NCBI GenBank assembly: GCA_949294185.1
Contig: CASFGA010000007.1
Location: forward strand, 124,001 to 188,000
Direction: 5' to 3'
Source: an uncultured Bacteroides sp.
GTDB taxonomy: Bacteria > Bacteroidota > Bacteroidia > Bacteroidales > Bacteroidaceae
DNA length: 64,000 nucleotides
A program made the position numbers and the translations under genes. A model generated the notes under the pieces. The model was not told the DNA's origin, made no database searches, and saw nothing but the letters and a program-made list of their open reading frames with translations. How positions within the stretch are numbered: the stretch's first letter is position 1; every line of letters begins with the position of its first letter. Below, in pieces: positions 1 to 8,116 of the stretch.

Positions 1-732
1 ATGTCCCAAGCTATAAGCCAGTCCCAGAGTAAAACTGTTGTTTTCGTTCACCCGCTGGGTATACTGCAGTCCAAAGTCAGCCTTATAGCTTTTTACCGAC
101 AAATCATTATACACAATCGTGCGGTCTCCCCCGTTACTCGGAATGGCAGCTACCTGATATTCCAATCCTCCGTAAAGATAACTAAAATTTGCACCAATCG
201 AAAGATTATCCAATATTTTAAATCCCAGGCCTACCATTATCTGCTGCAATCCCCCATCGCCGTAAAAGGTATTGGTATTGGTCACGCCTCCGCTGTTCGC
301 TATTTCCCGCGAACGGTTGAAGTTGTATCCGACCGTAGAATAAGGCACATAGCCCAAGGCAAATCCTAAACGGGGATGCAGACGGAACTGCGCCATTATA
401 TAATCGAAAGTAGAGTTTTTTGCATTCGACTTGACTCCCCCTTCCTCGAAATTGGAACTTTTCAGACTCATGCCTACATCAAACATGAATGAGAGCGAAT
501 CAACAGACGTATATGACGCCGGATTCATCGGATTGATATGTTCACTAGTTCGGAAAGCATAGCCAACACCCCCCATTGCTGCATTGTTCGCAAACACCAC
601 ATCCGACAAGTCGCCCAGTCCGTACCGCGTATAAGGAGAGTTTATGCTTGGAGAAGAGCCAGAACTTTGAGCTGCCGAGGTAATGACCCCCACAGCAAAC
701 AAGGCACTGACGAATACTCTATTTCTTAACAT
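1..732 (-). CDS. FadL/OMPP1-like outer membrane protein (5' part; runs off window)
   Basis: The reading frame begins at ATG 732 and is still open at base 1, so about 244 N-terminal residues are visible and the C-terminus is missing. It opens with a signal peptide ([15 protein letters not shown], cleaved near AQS), followed by a segment with [19 protein letters not shown] and INPMNPASY, the type of start seen in OMPP1/FadL-fold proteins of Bacteroidetes. Alternating polar and aromatic strands then suggest an outer membrane barrel. The start codon lies inside the end of coaX (14-bp overlap), so the two are translationally coupled. The substrate is unknown. The call as a barrel protein is firm; a specific transport role is not supported. 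Confidence 0.75.
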   Translation of the reverse strand, partial: MLRNRVFVSALFAVGVITSAAQSSGSSPSINSPYTRYGLGDLSDVVFANNAAMGGVGYAFRTSEHINPMNPASYTSVDSLSFMFDVGMSLKSSNFEEGGVKSNAKNSTFDYIMAQFRLHPRLGFALGYVPYSTVGYNFNRSREIANSGGVTNTNTFYGDGGLQQIMVGLGFKILDNLSIGANFSYLYGGLEYQVAAIPSNGGDRTIVYNDLSVKSYKADFGLQYTQRVNENNSFTLGLAYSLGH

Positions 733-1447
733 TATAATTCAATATTCTGTTTAAACCTTTTAATACTAAAAATCTATCTGCAAATATGACACTTTTTAAG
801 TTTGTATCAAAAGAAAATTTATCTCCGCCAGTTAAAAAAACCAAAAGGTCGGGATATTTCTTCTGCATAAGTCTGATATAGCCTGCTATTTCAAACTCCA
901 TTCCCTTGATTACGCCAGAACGGATAGCCGTTTCCGTATCATAGCCGAATTCGGGAGTGTCACCGTTACGCTCGATGAGGGGAAGCTTGTCACAGCATGC
1001 ATTCAGTGTCTTGAAGCGGGTATAGATGCCGGGGGAAATGTTTCCGCCCCAGTATCTGCCTTCCGCATCTATGAATTCGTATGTAAGAGCTGTTCCTGCA
1101 TCTATAACCAGCAGATTACGCCCCGGACACTGGTAACTGGCTCCTACCACGGCCGCCAGTCTGTCCATTCCAAGAGTTTGAGGAGTCTTGTAAAGATTAC
1201 GGATAGGAACAGGTGTACGGTAATCCAACTCCATGATATCGAACTTCACACCTTTAAGCTGCCGCCGGATTGTATTGCTCAACGTAATGACAGAGGCGAT
1301 AATCCCTCTTTCTATCTGATATTTATGGCAGAGCATAGAAAGCCAATCCAAAGAATGATTGGAGCCGCGCAACACTTCCACCACTTCATCGCCATCGAAT
1401 ACGGCCAACTTAGCCACCGTATTTCCTATATCTATTACTAAATTCAC
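719..1447 (-). CDS. coaX: Type III pantothenate kinase
   Basis: Phosphorylates pantothenate in the first step of coenzyme A synthesis, in the cytoplasm. The protein is 242 aa if GTG 1447 is the start; this places the ASKHA phosphate-binding motif [13 protein letters not shown] right at the N-terminus, where the family has it. An upstream GTG at 1546 in the same frame would add 33 residues that look non-family. The middle carries the pantothenate and metal-site segment [17 protein letters not shown] and GGNISPG, diagnostic of CoaX rather than CoaA or CoaW. It is followed with a 14-bp overlap by an outer membrane protein gene, and its 5' side faces the divergent marR gene. Confidence 0.93.
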   Translation of the reverse strand: MNLVIDIGNTVAKLAVFDGDEVVEVLRGSNHSLDWLSMLCHKYQIERGIIASVITLSNTIRRQLKGVKFDIMELDYRTPVPIRNLYKTPQTLGMDRLAAVVGASYQCPGRNLLVIDAGTALTYEFIDAEGRYWGGNISPGIYTRFKTLNACCDKLPLIERNGDTPEFGYDTETAIRSGVIKGMEFEIAGYIRLMQKKYPDLLVFLTGGDKFSFDTNLKSVIFADRFLVLKGLNRILNYNVKK

Positions 1448-1756
1448 GTCGTTCGTCAATTGTTTTGCCGCACAAAGTAAAGGAAAAAATAAATAGCTTT
1501 GCCGAAAGTCAAAGTTTTTTTTTCTGTCCGGCTCCAATTCCTGCACTTTTTCTCTTTCTCACATTTGCTTCAGGCCATACAAAAAATGATTTTCGCCATT
1601 TCCCAATCTTTTTTTCACCGGTTTATAATCAGATGATGCTCCGCATCAAAAAAAGTCACAACATTTCAAAGCACGCGCCCGGAAAGTCAAACTTTTGACT
1701 AATTCAAGAAAAAGTTGTACCTTTGCAGCCGCAAAATCAAAACGACACTAAACTTT
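1448..1756. other. Divergent intergenic region coaX / marR
   Basis: About 310 bp separates the divergent starts of coaX and the MarR-type regulator. It contains a convincing promoter for the regulator (separate entry). The left half is T-rich on the plus strand and carries a weak upstream in-frame extension of coaX. I see no RNA gene or repeat in it. Confidence 0.6.
1693..1725 (+). promoter_or_regulatory. Bacteroidales-type promoter for the marR-tolC-emrAB operon
   Basis: TTTTG at 1693-1697 and TACCTTTG at 1718-1725 are separated by 20 bases, matching the Bacteroides sigma-ABfr consensus TTTG-N19/21-TAnnTTTG. The start codon at 1757 lies about 30 bases downstream, leaving a short leader. Confidence 0.75.
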
Positions 1757-2197
1757 ATGGAAAAAGGAGAAGAGTTTAGAGAACTTATGCTACAAGTGTT
1801 CCGCACCCGCATGGCCTTCCGGCGCTCCATGCAACGGACACTGAAGAGAAACAAGACCGGGATAACATTCGAGATGCTTCAGGTATTGGGAAGTCTTTGG
1901 AATGAACAAGGAATCACCCAGCAGGAGCTGGCCGCACGAATCTGTAAGGACAAAGCCTGTCTCACCAGTCTGATGAACAATTTGGAAAAGAAAGGCTATG
2001 TGTGCCGCAAGGAAGACCCGAACGACCGACGCAACAAACGTGTCTATCTCACCCCGGAAGCTGAAGAATTCAGAAAGGAAATACACCCTGTCCTTAACCA
2101 AGCGTATGCGCAGGCAGAACAGACCATCGGCCTTGAAAGCATCGGAACCATCATTTCTGAACTAAAAACGGTATACAATGTGCTTGAAAATGTATAA
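1757..2197 (+). CDS. MarR-family transcriptional regulator
   Basis: A 146-aa winged-helix regulator. The helix-turn-helix (GITQQELAARICKDKACLTSLMNNLEKKGYV) and the wing segment RKEDPNDRRNKRVYLT, with the DxRxxR signature, are typical of MarR. It is the first gene of a tripartite efflux operon and its end overlaps the tolC-like gene by 8 bp, so it most likely represses its own operon in response to a toxic small molecule. The in-frame upstream extension to 1715 lacks family sequence and lies across the promoter, so ATG 1757 is preferred. The ligand is unknown. Confidence 0.9.
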   Translation: MEKGEEFRELMLQVFRTRMAFRRSMQRTLKRNKTGITFEMLQVLGSLWNEQGITQQELAARICKDKACLTSLMNNLEKKGYVCRKEDPNDRRNKRVYLTPEAEEFRKEIHPVLNQAYAQAEQTIGLESIGTIISELKTVYNVLENV

Positions 2198-3503
2198 CAG
2201 AACTCTGATTGCCTTTTTGGGAGGAATGCTTTGGATAGGGAATACACTTCATGCGCACCGTCCCGACACACTCTTTCTTCCGGTAGACCAACTATTTGAA
2301 AAGGGAGTGAAGCACAATCTGCAATTACAGGCGGACGAACTACAGATTCAGATGGCACACGAGCGGTCAAAGACCGCACGCACATCACGGCTTCCCGACT
2401 TGCAAATCGGATTAAGAGGGGGATTTGTCGGCCAACCTATCGTCTTCCAACACGGGATGTCCGATCCGACCTATCCAGAAACGCCCGACTGGTCGCAAAA
2501 CTATGCTGTGGATTTTTCGCAACCTCTATATGAAGGCGGGCGTATCCGTTATTCCATCCGCAAGGCGGATATGGAGAAACAGGCCGCCGAGCTACAGCAG
2601 CTTACCGATGAAGCCGAGGTGAAACTGAATTTGCTTGACCTGTATATGAATCTGTTCAGCCTGTTCAAGCAACACGAGGTGCTGTCACGAAATATCGAAG
2701 AATCTGAGCGGCGCCTGCACGACATCCGTCGAATGAAGGAAGAAGGTCTTATCACAAACAACGATGTACTGCGCAGCGAGATGCAGCTCACCAATGACCG
2801 CCTTTCGCTTCAGGAAGCAGAAAACAGCATCGCCCTTGTATCGCAGAAGCTGGATATTCTTCTGGGGCAAGATGAAGCCTTGCTGTTGAAGCCCGACACG
2901 ACCCTGCTTTATCAGGCGGTAGCCTTAAAGGATTATGATGAATATATCGCCTTAGCGTATGGCAATGACCCGGAGATGAAACTGCTCCGCAAACAGACAG
3001 AGCTGGCCGAGAACAATGTAGACCTCAACAAGTCCAATTATCGGCCAAGCGTGTCACTCTATGCATCGAATACCTTGTCACGTCCCATTTCACGGACAAT
3101 GACAGACATGTATAACAATGCGTGGAACGTGGGATTGTCCGTGTCCTATCCGCTTTCTTCCCTGTTCAAGGAAGGACATCGGATAAAAGAGAGCAAGCTG
3201 CAAGTATCCTTGCGAAAGAATGAAGAAGAAAGAAAACGCCAAGACATCCGCATGGAAGTGCGTGCCGCCTACCTCCGCCATAAAGAAGCATTGCTGCAGG
3301 TCGAAGCACTGAAGCTCTCTGTGCGGCAGGCCGCAGAAAACTACCGCATCATGCAGAACCGGTATATGAACCAACTGGCCATTCTTACCGACCTGCTCGA
3401 TGCAAACAGTGTAAGGCTGAATGTAGAACTGCAACTTACCACTGCACGCACACGGGTTATCTATACCTATTATCAGCTGCTGAAAGCATGCGGACAAATC
3501 TGA
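2190..3503 (+). CDS. TolC-family outer membrane efflux protein
   Basis: About 437 aa with an N-terminal signal peptide (MYNRTLIAFLGGMLWIGN). Two repeated halves of long amphipathic helices with heptad-like Leu/Glu/Gln patterns and the segment VDFSQPLYEGGRIRYSIRKA mark the TolC/OprM channel fold. It would form the outer membrane exit duct for the adaptor and pump encoded just downstream. The ATG at 2190 overlaps the end of the regulator by 8 bp; an in-frame ATG at 2178 adds MCLK and cannot be excluded. The start of the next gene is 37 bp downstream. Confidence 0.88.
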   Translation: MYNRTLIAFLGGMLWIGNTLHAHRPDTLFLPVDQLFEKGVKHNLQLQADELQIQMAHERSKTARTSRLPDLQIGLRGGFVGQPIVFQHGMSDPTYPETPDWSQNYAVDFSQPLYEGGRIRYSIRKADMEKQAAELQQLTDEAEVKLNLLDLYMNLFSLFKQHEVLSRNIEESERRLHDIRRMKEEGLITNNDVLRSEMQLTNDRLSLQEAENSIALVSQKLDILLGQDEALLLKPDTTLLYQAVALKDYDEYIALAYGNDPEMKLLRKQTELAENNVDLNKSNYRPSVSLYASNTLSRPISRTMTDMYNNAWNVGLSVSYPLSSLFKEGHRIKESKLQVSLRKNEEERKRQDIRMEVRAAYLRHKEALLQVEALKLSVRQAAENYRIMQNRYMNQLAILTDLLDANSVRLNVELQLTTARTRVIYTYYQLLKACGQI

Positions 3504-3540
3504 AACTGGTACAGACCTCATCTTTAAAGACACAACGACT

Positions 3541-4605
3541 ATGGAACTGAAACGAAAACAAGCAAAGCTGAAAAGACTAAGGACTCGCAATATTGTACTC
3601 AACCTGATATGCATACTCCTTGCAGGCTCAGGATTGTGGTGGACTGCCGACTATTTCTGGCGATATATCAACTATGAAGTGACAAACGATGCGTTCATCG
3701 ACCAATATGTAGCTCCACTCAATATCCGCGTGTCGGGATATATCAGGGAAGTGCGATTCAAGGAGCATCAGTATGTCCGCCGGGGCGATACACTGCTGAT
3801 TCTTGACAATCGAGAATACCAGATAAAGGTAAAGGAAGCCGAAGCCGCCTTGCTCGACGCGCACGGTTCACAGGATGTTCTGCATTCCGGCATCGAGACT
3901 TCACAGACCAACATCGCCGTGCAAGAGGCCAATATCGCCGAGGCAAAGGCCAATCTGTGGCAGCTTGAGCAGGATTATCACCGGTTTGAGCGTCTGCTGA
4001 AAGAAGAATCCGTCCCCCAGCAGCAGTACGAACAGACCAAGGCCGCCTACGAAGCTGCACAAGCCCGCTACCAAGCCCTGCTGGAACAAAAGCGGGCTGC
4101 ACAGTCGCAATATTCCGAAACCAGCAAGAGAACGGTCAGCGCCGAAGCGGCCATCATGCGGAGAGAGGCAGACCTCGACCTGGCACGGCTGAACCTCTCA
4201 TACACCGTGCTTACTGCGCCGTATGACGGATATATGGGACGGCGCACACTGGAACCGGGACAGTATGTTTCGGCCGGACAGACCATATCCTACCTTGTCC
4301 GCAACACCGACAAATGGGTAACAGCCAATTATAAAGAGACACAGATACGACATATCTATATCGGGCAGGAAGTGCGAATCAAGGTAGACGCCTTGCCCGG
4401 ACGCATTTTTCACGGGCGGGTAACGGCCATTTCTGAAGCCACAGGATCGAAATATTCCCTTGTACCGACCGACAACTCCGCCGGCAACTTTGTGAAAGTG
4501 CAGCAGCGAATCCCTGTCCGCATCGATCTTGAGGAAATCAGCCCCGAGGATATGGCACACTTGAGAGCCGGAATGATGGTAGAAACCGAAGCCTTACGCC
4601 GATGA
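3541..4605 (+). CDS. HlyD/EmrA-type membrane fusion protein
   Basis: 354 aa with a single N-terminal membrane anchor (about residues 18-40, after a Lys/Arg-rich start). Two lipoyl half-motifs flank a long coiled-coil hairpin: NIRVSGYIREVRFKEHQYVRRGD near residue 60 and LNLSYTVLTAPYDGYMG near residue 220. A C-terminal beta-barrel follows. This is the adaptor of an EmrAB-TolC type pump, bridging the inner-membrane MFS protein and the TolC channel in the periplasm. Its stop overlaps the next start by 4 bp (ATGA), so the two are translationally coupled. Confidence 0.92.
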   Translation: MELKRKQAKLKRLRTRNIVLNLICILLAGSGLWWTADYFWRYINYEVTNDAFIDQYVAPLNIRVSGYIREVRFKEHQYVRRGDTLLILDNREYQIKVKEAEAALLDAHGSQDVLHSGIETSQTNIAVQEANIAEAKANLWQLEQDYHRFERLLKEESVPQQQYEQTKAAYEAAQARYQALLEQKRAAQSQYSETSKRTVSAEAAIMRREADLDLARLNLSYTVLTAPYDGYMGRRTLEPGQYVSAGQTISYLVRNTDKWVTANYKETQIRHIYIGQEVRIKVDALPGRIFHGRVTAISEATGSKYSLVPTDNSAGNFVKVQQRIPVRIDLEEISPEDMAHLRAGMMVETEALRR

Positions 4606-6206
4606 TGACCATGAAAGAACTGGATGTTCCCGTCCGCCGATGGGTGCCCGACTGGGTCGGGACCACCATCCTGTTTGTCATTCTTCTTCCCGTGACCATG
4701 CTGAACGGCTCGTATACCGGCAGCGCACTTGAGGTTTCAAGCACACTCGGCACCTATACCGAAGACATCACGATGGGATATTATGCGGCCTCGGCAGGCA
4801 TGGCCATTGCCTATCCCATTGTGCCGAAGGTGCTCGACTCGTTTTCCTCGAAGTTCATCCTGCTTGCCGACCTCGTCCTGCAATTTTTCCTCAGCTGGAT
4901 ATGCGCTTATTCCGAGAATATCGACATCGTGATCGTATGCAGTTTTGCCATCGGATTTCTGAAAGGGTTTCTGATGCTGTGGCTTATCCGCCGCATCCAG
5001 AAGATATTCAGCCCGAAAAACGTGCGCAGCGAGTTTTATGCCTATTTTTACCCCATTGTGTTCAGCGGCGGACAGCTCTCGATGCTTGTCACCGTAGAGT
5101 TGGCATACTATTACAACTGGAAATACATGTACTATTTCATGATGCTCCTTATCGCGATAGCCATATTGTGCGTCATTGTCTGCTTCCGCCACGACCGTTC
5201 TTTGCAGAAAATCCCCATCTCCGAACTTCACATCCGCGAAATGTTCGTCATCTCCATCGGACTGCTGATGCTTACCTATGTCATAAACTATGGGAAAGTG
5301 CTCGACTGGATGTCTTCGGCCAAGATATGCGCCTATATTGTCATAGCACCGATGCTGATAGCCTTCTTCATCTGGATGCAGGCCCGTTCGGAAAAGCCGT
5401 TTGTCAGCCTCGAGCCGCTTTATCAGCCTAAGGCCATTGTGGGATACCTCTACATGATGCTCGTCATGTTCTTCAGTACCTCCACCACCCTGCTCACCAA
5501 TTATCTCAGCTCGATACTGCGGGTGGACACCACCCATCTCTATTCGCTTTACATCTACCTCATTCCCGGATATTTCCTTGGGGCATTCATCTGTTTCTGG
5601 TGGTTCAGGTGGCAGCGGTGGCGTTTTCGCTTCCTGATTGCAGGAGGAATGGGCTGCTTTGTGTTCTTCTTCGGCTCGCTGTATTTCGGCATATCGCCAG
5701 ACAGTACGTATGAAATGCTTTATCTGCCCGTCTTCTTCCGCGGGTTGGGTATGCTTGTGCTCATCATAGCCTTCGCTCTTTTCGCAGTAGAAGACCTGAA
5801 TCCGAAATTTCTGCTTGCCAACGCCTTTTTTCTGATCATTTCACGTTCGGTGCTTGCCCCTATCATCGCAACCTCCTTTTACAGCAACGTGCTTTACCGA
5901 CTGGAACAAAAATATCTGCACTCGCTGTCCGAAACGGTTACACTGGCCGACCCCGTGGCCGCTTCGCGCTACAGTCAGTCATTAAACAATTATCTGGCTC
6001 AAGGACACGGTTATGATGAGTCCGTCCAGATGGCGACAAACAGCCTTTATACCACCCTCCAGCAGCAGAGTCTGCTTCTCTCGCTGAAGGAAATATTGGG
6101 CTATCTGTTTGTGACAACGCTTGTCATCGCCGTCGTTTCACGGTTCATCCCCTTCCATAAGACTATCCGCGTAAAATATACCAAGGCGGGAGACGATATG
6201 GTATAG
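4602..6206 (+). CDS. DHA2/EmrB-like MFS drug exporter
   Basis: 534 aa with about 14 hydrophobic segments and a 4-bp overlap with the adaptor gene. Size and context fit the 14-helix DHA2 branch that works with EmrA-type adaptors. It lacks the classic EmrB motif C in clear form and shows the Bacteroidetes variant seen with HlyD/TolC neighbours, with an extra periplasmic segment before the last helix (about residues 440-500, with YSQSLNNYLAQGHGYDESVQ). It probably exports hydrophobic toxicants by proton antiport. The substrate cannot be read from sequence. Confidence 0.85.
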   Translation: MMTMKELDVPVRRWVPDWVGTTILFVILLPVTMLNGSYTGSALEVSSTLGTYTEDITMGYYAASAGMAIAYPIVPKVLDSFSSKFILLADLVLQFFLSWICAYSENIDIVIVCSFAIGFLKGFLMLWLIRRIQKIFSPKNVRSEFYAYFYPIVFSGGQLSMLVTVELAYYYNWKYMYYFMMLLIAIAILCVIVCFRHDRSLQKIPISELHIREMFVISIGLLMLTYVINYGKVLDWMSSAKICAYIVIAPMLIAFFIWMQARSEKPFVSLEPLYQPKAIVGYLYMMLVMFFSTSTTLLTNYLSSILRVDTTHLYSLYIYLIPGYFLGAFICFWWFRWQRWRFRFLIAGGMGCFVFFFGSLYFGISPDSTYEMLYLPVFFRGLGMLVLIIAFALFAVEDLNPKFLLANAFFLIISRSVLAPIIATSFYSNVLYRLEQKYLHSLSETVTLADPVAASRYSQSLNNYLAQGHGYDESVQMATNSLYTTLQQQSLLLSLKEILGYLFVTTLVIAVVSRFIPFHKTIRVKYTKAGDDMV

Positions 6207-6241
6207 CGGAAGCGCGTACATATATTCCCAAAAGCGCAATG

Positions 6242-6301
6242 TTTCATGCAGGCCAAACCTTATTTTCCTCTAATGAAAACAGAGTTTTGACCTGCATGAA
6301 A
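6242..6301. terminator. Inverted repeat after the efflux operon
   Basis: Bases 6242-6258 and 6284-6301 form a near-perfect inverted repeat (TTTCATGCAGG against CCTGCATGAAA at the base, with one G:T and one bulge higher up). It is a plausible transcript end for the efflux operon although there is no long T-run. The same hairpin could serve as an operator, but its position downstream of the operon argues against that. Confidence 0.45.
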
Positions 6302-6371
6302 TACTGTGTTCACCCTTTACAAAATACAGCATCTCCCATAAATTCAACTTTTAAATTTCAACTATTATTTT

Positions 6372-7019
6372 TCAATCATCCAATGTATAGGTTTCATCAT
6401 AAATATCTCTCAAATTTCTTCCTTCATACACCCAATATCCCGTAGGTTGGATAGCGTGATTAATATTCAATATTTTTTTTGTCACACCAGTCAACGAATA
6501 AACTTCACCTTGATACATCACTTTCTTTTCATCAAATACGGTTATTTCAACAGATGGATCTTTTGCATATGTCAGAATATCATTTTTCTTCATCCCCATC
6601 TCAAAATAATTAAGCGGAGGACGACGAAACGACTTTACTTTCTCCGTAGCCGATTTATCTTCTGTTGTCAAATCATTATCCATCTCTTCCGTAATTTCCT
6701 GCGTCACATCTTCCCGATTAAACAATTCTAATATAGCCATTGCCTGTTCTGGCCTAATTTTAAAAAATTCACGATTAGCATTGATACGATCAGGAGCGAA
6801 TGCTACATGAAGAGCTTTTTCTATTTTGGCACAATCTGAAGATTTTACTTTACAAGCATACTCACATTTAAAAGGGACTGGAACTCCCGTCCCATAAAGT
6901 TCTTTCATTCTGGTGTCTAAATTATCTCTTGTGGTCATACCAATCTTTACCAAACCTGGCATTACCGGATTAGTAAGAACATAAACTATACCATAATTAT
7001 TATTCTGTTTCCCACTCAT
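6372..7019 (-). CDS. GIY-YIG superfamily protein (T5orf172/MUG113-like)
   Basis: 215 aa. The N-terminal half carries YGIVYVLTNPVMPGLVKIGM followed by DNLDTRMKELYGTGVPVPF, the pattern of the T5orf172/MUG113 branch of GIY-YIG nucleases. Family features are a GxVYVL start, a KIG(M/K)T second motif, a conserved Arg in the R(M/L)xEL helix, and E in IEKALH. The C-terminal half (after residue 105, acidic EEMDNDLTTEDKS linker) is not recognised. The gene is more AT-rich than its neighbours, stands alone between two operons, and may have been acquired. The function of this branch in chromosomes is not established; phage defence or DNA repair are only possibilities. Confidence 0.72.
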   Translation of the reverse strand: MSGKQNNNYGIVYVLTNPVMPGLVKIGMTTRDNLDTRMKELYGTGVPVPFKCEYACKVKSSDCAKIEKALHVAFAPDRINANREFFKIRPEQAMAILELFNREDVTQEITEEMDNDLTTEDKSATEKVKSFRRPPLNYFEMGMKKNDILTYAKDPSVEITVFDEKKVMYQGEVYSLTGVTKKILNINHAIQPTGYWVYEGRNLRDIYDETYTLDD

Positions 7020-7106
7020 ACTTTCATTATTAATTCTATACCGTCAAAACTAATATAAATTGAAATACCTCAGACAATAAAAAAACTACCCTATTAAATA
7101 CAGCTT

Positions 7107-7763
7107 TCACCGAATCCGCACCAATGTATGGTTCTGCTCCGAATCATTACGCTCGAAACGGTCGTTCAGCAGGATAAGGGCAGAATCTGATTCTACCAGG
7201 AAATTAAATGTATCTTTCCCGTCGTCTGTCACAAACTGCCAGACCGTAGCGTCATTGTCATCAGGAGTTCCGCGTTGGGTAAAGCGTTTTCCCGTATAAA
7301 GGAAAGAAGAATCCTGACCATTTTCCGCTTCCAGATAAGTAAGCGTAAGCGAAAAAGTGCCGTCTCCGCTATGTTCCCGATTGCGGACTGTCAATGTATA
7401 CCGGATGCCGGGACAAGAAGCAGCCGGAAGTATACCTTCGTAAGTGCAGACAAGAAATGAGCCAAGCGCATCGTCTGCCCTGTCTTGCCGGGGATACAGC
7501 ACCACACTGTCGGCAGACATGCCTTTGCTATACTCACCGCCATAGAATACTTCCACAGTATCCCCTATCAGCAAGCCATGCGCACGGGTACGGTCTGCAT
7601 CCATCGTACTGAACGACAAAGTATCTCCCCTATCGGAAAGAACCGTAAGCGTGTTCATTGTTGCATCCACGACAATCCCTTTTGATGAGACATTGCCTTT
7701 AAAAGGTTGGCAAGCCGCCAGCATAATCAAAGAGGCGACCGGAAAAAGTGCTGTTTTTTTCAT
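7107..7763 (-). CDS. NlpE-like lipoprotein (copper resistance/envelope sensing family)
   Basis: 218 aa from ATG 7763. The N-terminus MKKTALFPVASLIMLAAC has a lipobox with Cys18, so the mature protein is membrane anchored. The C-terminal two thirds match the NlpE N-terminal fold as found in Bacteroidetes: GSFLVCTYEGILPAASCPGI (the paired-Cys YxGxLPxAxCxGI pattern), TLTVRNREHSGDGTF, GKRFTQRGT and NFLVESDSALILLN. An earlier ATG at 7976 would put the signal peptide internally and is rejected. In E. coli NlpE senses surface contact and copper stress through Cpx; no Cpx genes are visible here, so only the fold is claimed. Confidence 0.85.
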   Translation of the reverse strand: MKKTALFPVASLIMLAACQPFKGNVSSKGIVVDATMNTLTVLSDRGDTLSFSTMDADRTRAHGLLIGDTVEVFYGGEYSKGMSADSVVLYPRQDRADDALGSFLVCTYEGILPAASCPGIRYTLTVRNREHSGDGTFSLTLTYLEAENGQDSSFLYTGKRFTQRGTPDDNDATVWQFVTDDGKDTFNFLVESDSALILLNDRFERNDSEQNHTLVRIR

Positions 7764-8116
7764 ACATAAAATCAGTTTATATGTCGGTACAAATATAACA
7801 AATAAACCGTTCGCTTCTATAAGCCCTTTCTCCGAAAACAATCCTGCCCCGAACAAACGGCATTGACGAAGCGGATCTGCCGTCCGCCCGCCATCTTTAA
7901 ATATTTTGCCCACATTTTGTCTGAAACAGGCTGTCCGGATGCAGATTTGAACAGCTGATTGCATTTTTTGAAACATATATTGCCGTTGTTTTCATCTCAG
8001 AAGCCTAATTTTGCATCAAACCCAGAACGGGTTTGGACAAGATGGCAAACAGACAATGCCATATTATCCGGCAACCGATTACAGGACTTTAATCATTAAC
8101 ACTAAATGCTATAACA
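7764..8116. other. Divergent intergenic region nlpE-like / glutaminase-like gene
   Basis: 353 bp between divergent start codons. TAATTTTG at 8006-8013 is a possible -7 element for the rightward gene, but no TTTG lies at the right distance. No RNA gene or long repeat is visible. Confidence 0.4.

Noticed and set aside
4737-5537. 266-aa minus-strand frame opposite the MFS gene
   Set aside because: Composition is His/Asp/Glu-rich as expected for the antisense of membrane-helix codons; no family match.
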